Origin: Rhodomicrobium vannielii ATCC 17100
GTDB taxonomy: Bacteria > Pseudomonadota > Alphaproteobacteria > Rhizobiales > Rhodomicrobiaceae
Assembly: GCF_000166055.1 (NCBI RefSeq)
Contig: NC_014664.1
Location: forward strand, 3,689,501-3,753,500
Length of the DNA: 64,000 nt
Reading direction: 5' to 3'
Position 1 is the first letter of the stretch. The number at the start of each line of letters is the position of its first letter. Made by a program: the position numbers and the translations under genes. Below the pieces are notes generated by a model that was not told the DNA's origin, searched no databases, and saw only the letters and a program-made list of their open reading frames with translations. Shown here one piece after another: positions 55,691 to 62,797 of this stretch.

Positions 55691-55921
55691 CTACAAGGGG
55701 CTGATTTCGCCCTCGAAGCAACCAACGACGATCTTTTCATTGAATTCAACGAGATAGATGTGTGTTTTCGTCTCGACATGCGTGCCGACGTTGACGATTT
55801 CGCCCTTTTCGCCCGCGGCCACGAGCAGGCTGTCCTGCGGCGCGTCCGGAAAGGAGCCGTCGTTGAAAAGGTCCTGTGCGGCGCTGACCATCTGGCCCCA
55901 CTGGAATTTCGGCGCGTTCAT
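55691..55921 (-). CDS. NifZ-domain protein, short copy
   Basis: A 76-residue protein with a NifZ-type domain: FQWGQMVSAAQDLFNDGS, AAGEKGEIVNVGTHVET and IYLVEFNEKIVVGCFEGEI. NifZ proteins help the second P-cluster form in MoFe protein. It overlaps the longer nifZ by 4 bp (ATGA). The pair may be two interacting halves or paralogues. Confidence 0.85.
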   Translation of the reverse strand: MNAPKFQWGQMVSAAQDLFNDGSFPDAPQDSLLVAAGEKGEIVNVGTHVETKTHIYLVEFNEKIVVGCFEGEISPL

Positions 55922-56232
55922 GGGTTCGTTCCTTCTTGCGGCATCTCATCTTCTTCCGGGTCGTCTACGAGCATGAGTTCCTTGCGCTTCATGCCCACGC
56001 GGTTCCCGGTTTCGATGAATTCGACGCCATAGATATAGAATTGCTGCAAAAATGTCCCGATGCTGACGACGAAGCCTTCCTCGCCCTTGCGGCAGAGGAT
56101 TTCGCCGATTTCCTTGCCGGGATAGGTGCCGTCGTTTCGCACCACTTTCTTCGAGCGCACCTTGTCGCCGTAATAGAAATACGGCGCGTCGTTCAGTTCG
56201 ACGATGTCGCTGTCGCGGCTGATGTTCGTCAT
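55918..56232 (-). CDS. nifZ: Nitrogen fixation protein NifZ
   Basis: A 104-residue NifZ: YYGDKVRSKKVVRNDGTYPGK, EIGEILCRKGEEGFVVSIGTF, FYIYGVEFIETGNRVGMKRKE and a short acidic tail. It is involved in P-cluster maturation of nitrogenase MoFe protein. The start overlaps the LRV gene stop by 4 bp and its stop overlaps the short nifZ copy, showing one transcript. Confidence 0.92.
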   Translation of the reverse strand: MTNISRDSDIVELNDAPYFYYGDKVRSKKVVRNDGTYPGKEIGEILCRKGEEGFVVSIGTFLQQFYIYGVEFIETGNRVGMKRKELMLVDDPEEDEMPQEGTNP

Positions 56233-57065
56233 GTCGAAGCCTCGCGCGTCGGTTCGGGCGCACCCGCGGACGGGAAAGGCACCACGTTGCCCTCGAATTC
56301 GGCCACGCTCTGCGCATCGATCCGCTTCAGCACGAGTTCACGCACGAGTTCGTCCGGGTCTTCGCGCATGGCCTGAAGCATGCCGGGGATCATGCGGCTC
56401 GCCGCCTCGTAACGCACGCGCCAATCGGGATCACGGTAAAAGCCGGCGAGTTCGGGCGGTGAAAGTCGGCGGGCCACCTCAAGCCGCACGCCGTCGTCCG
56501 GGTCCGTCGCAACACGCCACAGCATGTCCGCATCGATGCGGCGGGCGACGACGCGACGCACTTCCGGCTCGTCGTCGGAGATCATCGCGGCGAGTTCGTC
56601 GGGCGCGACGCGGCGCGCCACCACCAGCCGCACGTAATAATCTTCGTCGCGCATCATGCCGAACAGGTCGGCCGGGTCGATGAGCTGCGCCACGCGAATG
56701 CGCACTTCGCGGTGCGGATCGTTGCGCAGGTTGAGAAGGTAGCGCTTCGGCAGGCGACGCGCGGCGTTCCAGCGGACGGCCTCATCGGGATCGTTCAGGA
56801 GCGCGGGAAGACGGAAGATGTCCGCGTGCTTCGCCGCGATGGCGCGCACTTCGAAATAGGGGTGGCTGAGATAGTGGTTCGCGAATTCGCGGTTCCAGTC
56901 GAAAAAGCGGTCGACGCGGCGCGCGTAGCGGTCGTTCACGCAGGCGTGGCGGAGCTTGCAGCGCCCCTCGCCGGCAAGCTCGCGATGACGGCAGCTCTCA
57001 CAGGCGACCGGCTGGCCCTGCCAGTCGATCGCTTCGTTGATCTCGGAGTCCGCGTCAGTCGTCAT
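56229..57065 (-). CDS. 4Fe-4S LRV (leucine-rich repeat variant) protein
   Basis: A 278-residue protein with an N-terminal cluster domain containing C22, C25, C36 and C42 (QPVACESCRHRELAGEG). About 8 LRV helical repeats follow, each with R-rich ALLNDPDEAVRWNAARRLP-like units. Azotobacter vinelandii carries an equivalent gene next to nifB whose crystal structure defined the LRV fold. Exact role unknown. The start overlaps the TPR gene by 11 bp. Confidence 0.92.
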   Translation of the reverse strand: MTTDADSEINEAIDWQGQPVACESCRHRELAGEGRCKLRHACVNDRYARRVDRFFDWNREFANHYLSHPYFEVRAIAAKHADIFRLPALLNDPDEAVRWNAARRLPKRYLLNLRNDPHREVRIRVAQLIDPADLFGMMRDEDYYVRLVVARRVAPDELAAMISDDEPEVRRVVARRIDADMLWRVATDPDDGVRLEVARRLSPPELAGFYRDPDWRVRYEAASRMIPGMLQAMREDPDELVRELVLKRIDAQSVAEFEGNVVPFPSAGAPEPTREAST

Positions 57066-57597
57066 CGTCTTGCCCCATACGGTCGAGCACGCCCTGCAAT
57101 ACTTTTGCGCCGATCTTGTCGGTCGGATCGAGTTCCAGCAGCTTCCACACGGCGGCGCGGGCTTCGTCCATTTCCCCGAGCCGCATATTGAGATACGCAT
57201 ATCCTTTCAGCGAGAACAGGAAAAACCGAGGGAGCATGGCCCCGAAATCGCCGAACGCCGCATCGTGGGCGGATACAAGCCGCCAGTCTTCGCGAAGGCC
57301 CAGATCGCGCGCGGCCTTGCGAATGCACAGTTGCGCGATCTCCAGCGTCTCTTCCAGCCGGTTCTTGTAGAAGTAGAAGCGGTAAAGCCCTATCAGCACC
57401 GCCGCATGGTCCGGCGCTTCCTGCCTTGCCTTGAGGAGGTGCGTCTCGGCGACCTCTGCATTCTGGTACGTGGCGGCGGCGAGATTCAAATACCGCTGCG
57501 CCTTTTCGGGGAGGCCCGCACCGAGAAGCGCGGCGGTCAGAAGCGCATCGTCCAGCGGATGCGCCTCCCCTTCGCCGAACTCGATCGCAGGACTCAT
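57055..57597 (-). CDS. TPR-like nif-operon protein
   Basis: A 180-residue protein of helical TPR-like repeats: DDALLTAALLGAGLPEKAQR, AETHLLKARQEAPDHAAVLIG, YRFYFYKNRLEETLEIAQL and GYAYLNMRLGEMDEARAAVW, ending in an acidic stretch. GGGGAC precedes ATG 57597. An in-frame ATG at 57732 would add a basic leader without domain signals. It sits between iscA-like and LRV genes. It may be an assembly scaffold, but no specific partner can be inferred. Confidence 0.78.
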   Translation of the reverse strand: MSPAIEFGEGEAHPLDDALLTAALLGAGLPEKAQRYLNLAAATYQNAEVAETHLLKARQEAPDHAAVLIGLYRFYFYKNRLEETLEIAQLCIRKAARDLGLREDWRLVSAHDAAFGDFGAMLPRFFLFSLKGYAYLNMRLGEMDEARAAVWKLLELDPTDKIGAKVLQGVLDRMGQDDDD

Positions 57598-57677
57598 GTC
57601 CGTCCCCTGTGGTTCGCCCTTCGGCAAACGGTCGTAGAAGAAGAAGGTCTTTCCGCCCCCGGAGAGGCGGAAAGGCA

Positions 57678-58031
57678 CTATTGGATCTTGAGCTCGGTGA
57701 TGTCGAACAGCACCGGCGCAGTGGAACTGCATGAACTGGCTTGTTGTTTCGGATCGCGAAAGACAAAACCGGACTGAAGCGGGGTGTCGGAAAAATCGAT
57801 CGTCACCCCCTCCAGAAGAAGACGGCTCTCCTCGGGGAGAAAAAGCTTCAGGCCGTTGACTTCGATCACCGCGTCGTCCGGCTGAGGCTCGGCCTCAACG
57901 CTGAACTCGGCGGAGAGCCCGGAGCAACCGCCCGGCGCCACCTTCAGGCGAAAACCGCTGCCGGGCTTGCCGTCGAAGCGAAGGAATCGCCGGATCACTT
58001 TTTCTGCCGCTGGAGTAACCGTCAGGTTCAT
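57678..58031 (-). CDS. A-type Fe-S carrier (HesB/IscA family) of the nif operon
   Basis: A 117-residue protein with the HesB fold: MNLTVTPAAEKVIRRFLRF, VAPGGCSGLSAEFSVE (C36) and GFVFRDPKQQASSCSS (C101). Family members carry C35 plus a C-terminal CxC (usually CGCGxSF). Here only one Cys is present in that region, so a canonical three-Cys site is absent. It probably delivers clusters to nitrogenase-related proteins. Start ATG 58031. Confidence 0.87.
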   Translation of the reverse strand: MNLTVTPAAEKVIRRFLRFDGKPGSGFRLKVAPGGCSGLSAEFSVEAEPQPDDAVIEVNGLKLFLPEESRLLLEGVTIDFSDTPLQSGFVFRDPKQQASSCSSTAPVLFDITELKIQ

Positions 58032-58042
58032 GCTTTCAATCC

Positions 58043-58258
58043 TTACGCAGAGCGGGGATGAGCCGGATCCGGAACGCACGTGCCTTCGACCGGGCAAACC
58101 GCCGCGCACTGCGCGTCGTCGAAGTGGCCGACGCATTCGGTGCACGTCACCGGGTCGATGAAATAAACGCCCTTCTTCACGCTGATGGCGGCATTCGGGC
58201 ACTCGGCTTCGCAAGCCGAACAAGCGGTGCACTGGGAGGCGATGATCTTGTAAGCCAT
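58043..58258 (-). CDS. fdxN: 2[4Fe-4S] ferredoxin FdxN-like
   Basis: A 71-residue ferredoxin with nine cysteines: C10, C13, C16, C20 ([12 protein letters not shown]) and C39, C42, C51, C55 ([18 protein letters not shown]), with C61 extra. The eight-residue insert between C42 and C51 is typical of FdxN-type ferredoxins adjacent to nifB. It probably supplies electrons for NifB reaction or nitrogenase. ATG 58258 is preferred over 58267. Confidence 0.93.
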   Translation of the reverse strand: MAYKIIASQCTACSACEAECPNAAISVKKGVYFIDPVTCTECVGHFDDAQCAAVCPVEGTCVPDPAHPRSA

Positions 58259-58296
58259 AGGGGTCAACTCCTGTCTATGGGTCTGGGTCGGGGCGG

Positions 58297-59859
58297 CTAG
58301 GCCGCGGTGAAGGCTCCCTGACGAATATCCGCATCGCCACGCGCGACGTGCTCGATTTCGCCAGATTGGACTTTTTCTAAATATTCTTTGAAGTATGCAA
58401 GCGCAGATTGCTCGATGTACTCATGTGCGAAGCGATCGACCGGATCGATGCCAGCCTTGAGCAAGCCTTCCTTCGGGCAAGTGCCGATCCGGGCCACGAA
58501 AACGGCTGCGCAGTCGTTGATCGCGCGTATCACCGTCTCAAGCTTGTCGTCGTCGCCGAAACCACCTTGGCAATAAAGGTCGACGCGGCGATGGCCGATG
58601 AACTTCGCGCCTGCCGTCGAGACCTCGTAGATCTGGAATTCGGTCGCGTGGCCGAAGTGCTCGTTGACGCGGCCGTTACCCTTTGTCGCAACGGCGATCT
58701 GGATGGCGATGTCGGCCTTTTCGCCCGCGAGCTTCGCCAGTTCGTCCGCCTTCGCGGCCTGCGTCGCGTCCCGCTCCGCTTCCACCTTGGCCTGATAGGC
58801 CTTGCGCGCTTCAAGATCGTAGTCGATTTCCATCGCCATGACCTTCTCAGTCGTGAATTCGTCGCTGCGGTCTTCGCCGAGGAGCCCCACTGCGTCCGCA
58901 CGGCACTGACGGCAATGCCGCATCATATTCATGTCGCCTTCGCAGGCATCTTGCAACGCCTTCAGCTCCTGCGCGGTCGGGCCGCGCTGGCCGTTCATGC
59001 CGAAGACGGTGCCATGCTCGGGCGCGGAGATCAGCGGCATGATGTTGTGCAGGAATGCGCCGCGCGCCTTCACCGCCTTGTTCACCTCGACGAGATGCTC
59101 GTCATTGACGCCGGGGATCATCACCGAGTTGATCTTGCAGAGGATGCCGCGCTCGGTCAGCATTTCGAGGCCGCGGAGCTGGTTCTCCGAAAGGATGCGA
59201 GCCGCCTCTACGCCGGTATAGCGCTTGTGCTCGTAGAAGATCCACGGATAGATCTTAGCGCCCACCTCGGGATCGACCATGTTGATGGTGATCGTGACGT
59301 GGTCGATGTTGTACTGGCAGATGCGGTCGACGAGTTTCGGCAGCATGAGGCCGTTGGTCGAGACGCAAAGCCTGATGTCGGGCGCGGTCTGTGCGACGAG
59401 CTCGAACGTCTTGAACGTCTTCTCGGGGTTGGCGAGCGGGTCGCCCGGGCCGGCGATGCCGAGCACCGTCATCTGCGGAATGGTGGAGGCGACGGCGAAG
59501 ACCTTCTTCGCGGCCTGCTCGGGTGTGAGACGCTCGCTCACCACGCCGGGGCGCGATTCATTCGCACAGTCGTATTTGCGGTTACAGTAATTGCACTGAA
59601 TGTTGCACGCCGGGGCCACCGCCACATGCATGCGCGCGAAGTGATGATGCGCCTGCTCGCTGTAGCAGGGGTGGTTCTTGACCTTCTCCCAGATTTCCGG
59701 CGGAAGCGTGCTTTCTGTGCCCGTCGATCCGCAACCGGATTTCCCCGGCCCCGCCTTCGTCTCGCAGCCCTTGCTGGCGACGATCTTCTGGAGCAAATCG
59801 TTCAGCGGTTTGATCTGGCCTTCGCCGGTGTCTGGAAGCTGTTCTGCGTCAAACATCAT
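58297..59859 (-). CDS. nifB: Nitrogenase cofactor biosynthesis protein NifB
   Basis: A 520-residue radical-SAM enzyme that makes NifB-co, the 8Fe-9S-carbide precursor of FeMo-co. The SAM cluster motif is C85-N-I-Q-C89-N-Y-C92 and the N-terminal Cys region ([32 protein letters not shown]) is present. A C-terminal NifX/NafY-like domain carries HFGH. GAGGAT precedes ATG 59859. A sigma54 promoter (59954-59968) and NifA site (60024-60039) are upstream, so this starts the 12-gene nif accessory operon. Confidence 0.97.
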   Translation of the reverse strand: MMFDAEQLPDTGEGQIKPLNDLLQKIVASKGCETKAGPGKSGCGSTGTESTLPPEIWEKVKNHPCYSEQAHHHFARMHVAVAPACNIQCNYCNRKYDCANESRPGVVSERLTPEQAAKKVFAVASTIPQMTVLGIAGPGDPLANPEKTFKTFELVAQTAPDIRLCVSTNGLMLPKLVDRICQYNIDHVTITINMVDPEVGAKIYPWIFYEHKRYTGVEAARILSENQLRGLEMLTERGILCKINSVMIPGVNDEHLVEVNKAVKARGAFLHNIMPLISAPEHGTVFGMNGQRGPTAQELKALQDACEGDMNMMRHCRQCRADAVGLLGEDRSDEFTTEKVMAMEIDYDLEARKAYQAKVEAERDATQAAKADELAKLAGEKADIAIQIAVATKGNGRVNEHFGHATEFQIYEVSTAGAKFIGHRRVDLYCQGGFGDDDKLETVIRAINDCAAVFVARIGTCPKEGLLKAGIDPVDRFAHEYIEQSALAYFKEYLEKVQSGEIEHVARGDADIRQGAFTAA

Positions 59860-59953
59860 CGATCCTCGTAAAGGCCCGCCGCCTGAGGGTGAGGGCCAAT
59901 GCGGCCCCATGCCCCGTATCCACCGCCTGCCGAGCGGCTTCTGCAGACGTGAA

Positions 59954-59968
59954 GCAATGACCGTGCCA
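59954..59968 (-). promoter_or_regulatory. Sigma54 (-24/-12) promoter of the nifB operon
   Basis: The minus strand reads TGGCACGGTCATTGC, an exact match to TGGCACG-N4-TTGC. It lies 95 bp before the nifB ATG. Confidence 0.93.
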
Positions 59969-60023
59969 CAGACCAGAACGCTTCTAAAATCAGCGCCCGG
60001 CGGTTGCTCTGAGCGCGACGCGC

Positions 60024-60039
60024 TGTCGCGTTTCTTACA
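60024..60039 (-). promoter_or_regulatory. NifA upstream activator sequence
   Basis: TGT-N10-ACA (TGTCGCGTTTCTTACA), the NifA consensus, about 56 bp upstream of the -24 box. The motif is symmetric so strand is nominal. Confidence 0.85.
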
Positions 60040-60108
60040 CATGGGTGAACGGTCGGGGCCAATTGTACGGAATGGGCCAGTGAGATGGGCGGCGCAGCGC
60101 GCGCCTGC

Positions 60109-61926
60109 TTAAACCTTCTCGTTCTCGCGATAGAGGCTGTCCACGACCGGCGTCAGGCGCGTCATCACCGCCTGCCGCTTCACCTTCAGTGTGGGGGTGA
60201 GATCGCCGTTTTCGATTGAGAGCGGCTCGGGCAGGATGGCAAAGCGGCGGATGTTCTCCACGCGTGAATGTCGCGCGTTGATCGCGTGGATGCCCTCCTG
60301 AATTTTCTCGCGGATCGCCTCTGTCAGCGCAGGGCCGTCCGCCATTCCGCGCTCGCTCGCGAACCGCTCCGCCGCCGCCTTGTCGAGCGTGATGAGCGCG
60401 CCGAGATAGGGGCGCCGCTCGCCGCAGACGATGGCGTGTTCGACCAGCGGAAGCGCGACGAGTTCCATCTCAAGGTTGGCGGGCGCGACGTTCTTGCCGC
60501 CGGAGGTGATGATGATGTCCTTCTTCCGGCCCGTGATGTGAACGTAGCCGTCCAGATCGACGTGTCCGAGGTCGCCGGTGCGCAGCCATCCGTCCGTGAA
60601 GGTGCGCGCGGTGGCTTCCGGGTCTTTGGCGTAGCCCATGAACATGTACGGCCCGCGTATGAGGATTTCGCCGTCGCGGTCGATCTTGAGGTCGAGACCG
60701 GGATAAGGCTTGCCGACCGAGCCGATTTTTGTCGCGCCCCTGAGGTTCGTGGTGCCGACGCCCGCGCTTTCCGACAGCCCCCATAGCTCGCGCACCGGAA
60801 GATCGAGGCCGGTCATGAAGCGCAGCGTTTCCTCCGGGATCGGCGCGGCACCGACGCCGAGATGCTTCGCGCGGTCGAGGCCGATGAGGCGCTTCGCCTT
60901 GCGATGGAAAAGCCGCGATGCCACGGCCATGGCTAGCGCCGTCTTCAGGCCGATGCGCTCGCCCGCCTGCTCCTTGCGGTGCCACTCCTGGCCGACGCCG
61001 AGCGCCCATTGCACGATCTTCGCCTTCGGCCCCTTCGCCGCCGCGAGCTTCGCCTGCACGGCGGAAGCCAGTTTTTCGTAAACGCGCGGCACGCCGAAGA
61101 AGAAGTCGGGCCGCACCTCCGGCAAATGCTCGCCGAGGCTCAGGACATCGCGCGCGAAGTAGACCGCGTTGCCGACGGTGATCTGGAAATGGATCGTGAG
61201 GATGCGCTCGGCGATGTGCGCGAGCGGGAGATACGAAATCGTGCGGTCGTTCCCGGTCACCTCGAACAGCTTCAGCACGAGCGCCGCGGTTTTCGCGAGC
61301 GCGTCGTGGCTGATCTGCACAGCCTTCGGGGGGCCGGTCGTGCCGGAGGTGTAGATCAGGCAGCCAACGTCCTTCGGCTGGATCGCCTGCAAGCGGCGCT
61401 CGACCTCCGCGTCGAAGCGGTCGTCGCCCTGCGCCATGAACGCGTCCCACGTCATTTGCAGCGGGTCGGTGGCGTCCGCTCCGCGCATCATGACGACATG
61501 TCGAAGGTGGCTCAATTCTTCGCGCTGGCTCGCGATGCGGCGGAAGTGTTCCTCCTTCTCCGCGAGCACGATGGCGCATTCGGAATGCGCGATGATGTAG
61601 GCCGCATCCTGCGCCGACGCCGTGAAGTAGATGCCCGCGACATTCGCGCCGACCATCATGGCGGCGATGTCCATGATGACCCATTCGGGGCGATTGTAGC
61701 CGATGACGCCGACCGCATCGCCCGGCTTCACGCCAAGCGCGACCAGCGCCCGCGCCGCCCGCCGCACCTCGTCGCGGAACACGTTCCATGGCGTCGCCGT
61801 CCAGCCTTCGGCCTCGCGCACGTAATAGGCAGGCGCAATTCCTCGCCGCGCCGCCGTTTCGAGGAAGCGCCGAGGCGGCGAAACGAAAGGCTCACCCTCA
61901 AGCGGTGCTGGTCCCTGCCTCCCCAT
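60109..61926 (-). CDS. Long-chain acyl-CoA synthetase (AMP-binding)
   Basis: A 605-residue ANL-family ligase. ATP motif LIYTSGTTGPPKAVQ, FFFGVPRVYEKL linker, GYAKDPEATARTF, GWLRTGDLG and the hinge GRKKDIIITSGGKNVAP are in order. It resembles FadD15/long-chain ligases of ~600 residues. It lies downstream of BKACE (29-bp overlap) and a biotin carboxylase gene, so it probably activates an acid for that catabolic operon. Confidence 0.9.
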   Translation of the reverse strand: MGRQGPAPLEGEPFVSPPRRFLETAARRGIAPAYYVREAEGWTATPWNVFRDEVRRAARALVALGVKPGDAVGVIGYNRPEWVIMDIAAMMVGANVAGIYFTASAQDAAYIIAHSECAIVLAEKEEHFRRIASQREELSHLRHVVMMRGADATDPLQMTWDAFMAQGDDRFDAEVERRLQAIQPKDVGCLIYTSGTTGPPKAVQISHDALAKTAALVLKLFEVTGNDRTISYLPLAHIAERILTIHFQITVGNAVYFARDVLSLGEHLPEVRPDFFFGVPRVYEKLASAVQAKLAAAKGPKAKIVQWALGVGQEWHRKEQAGERIGLKTALAMAVASRLFHRKAKRLIGLDRAKHLGVGAAPIPEETLRFMTGLDLPVRELWGLSESAGVGTTNLRGATKIGSVGKPYPGLDLKIDRDGEILIRGPYMFMGYAKDPEATARTFTDGWLRTGDLGHVDLDGYVHITGRKKDIIITSGGKNVAPANLEMELVALPLVEHAIVCGERRPYLGALITLDKAAAERFASERGMADGPALTEAIREKIQEGIHAINARHSRVENIRRFAILPEPLSIENGDLTPTLKVKRQAVMTRLTPVVDSLYRENEKV

Positions 61927-62797
61927 GATGCGATCCTCCCAGGTTCATTATTATTCTTGTTTCGTCCGGAGACGCAATTTCGCGCCCCGCGTTTCGCGCG
62001 CATGCGGCCAGCGCCTCGATCAGCGCGCCGTTGCTTTTCGCCTTCTCGCCGCCCGGCAAATAGAACGTGTCTTCGAGCCCGGTGCGCAGCATGCCGCCGA
62101 GTTCGGCCGCCCGCTGGTGAACGGGCCAGATTTCCGTGCGGCCGATCAGCGTCGTCTGCCAGAGCGCGCCGTCGCGGCGGTATCTCAGCAGCAGCGCGAG
62201 CAGATCCGCGTCGACCGGCATGCCCGACGCGACGCCCATCACGAAATTGTACTGCGCCGTCTTTGCCATTCCGTTCTCGACGTAAAGGCCGACCGAACGC
62301 ACGATGCCCACGTCGAAGCATTCGAACTCCGGCCGCGAGCCCGCTTCCGCCATCGCGTCGAGGAAGCCCTGCACCTTCGACACGGGGTTGTCGAACAGCA
62401 GCGGCGGCCACGCCCAGCGCCCATCCGAGCGGAGCTTCAGATAGTTGAGGCTGCCCGCATTGCAGGCCGCGATCTCGGGCCGCGTGCGCTTGATGCAGGC
62501 GGCCGGACCGGAAATGTCGGGGCCGACAGTGCCGGTCGTCTGGTTGATGACGATGCCGGGGCAAGCCGCGCGGATCGCCTCGACAGCCGCCGCGGCGACG
62601 TCCGGCTCCCAGCTCGGCAGATGGCCCACGCCATCGCCTTGCGCGCGGAAATGAATGTGAACGATAGCCGCGCCCGCGTCGTAAGCCTCGCGCGCGGAAG
62701 CCGCCATCTGCTCCGGCGTCACCGGGATCATCGGGTGCTGGCGCGGATCGGTGAGTACGCCGTTCAGCGCACAGGTGAGGATGGCTTTATCGGACAT
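61898..62797 (-). CDS. BKACE (DUF849) beta-keto acid cleavage enzyme
   Basis: A 299-residue TIM-barrel zinc enzyme. VHIHFRAQGDG holds the two His ligands. TTGTVGPDISGPAACIKRTRP, FDVGIVRSVGLYVENG and RTGLEDTFYLPGGEKAKSNG are family blocks. BKACEs condense a beta-keto acid with acetyl-CoA to give a CoA ester plus acetoacetate, and members differ in substrate. The start overlaps the upstream carboxylase by 11 bp and its 3' end overlaps the ligase. Confidence 0.9.
   Translation of the reverse strand: MSDKAILTCALNGVLTDPRQHPMIPVTPEQMAASAREAYDAGAAIVHIHFRAQGDGVGHLPSWEPDVAAAAVEAIRAACPGIVINQTTGTVGPDISGPAACIKRTRPEIAACNAGSLNYLKLRSDGRWAWPPLLFDNPVSKVQGFLDAMAEAGSRPEFECFDVGIVRSVGLYVENGMAKTAQYNFVMGVASGMPVDADLLALLLRYRRDGALWQTTLIGRTEIWPVHQRAAELGGMLRTGLEDTFYLPGGEKAKSNGALIEALAACARNAGREIASPDETRIIMNLGGSHHGEAGTSTA

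Noticed and set aside
58408-59871. 487-codon plus-strand frame opposite nifB
   Set aside because: Antisense to NifB, which has all its motifs; the product is low-complexity and Arg/Val/Asp-biased.
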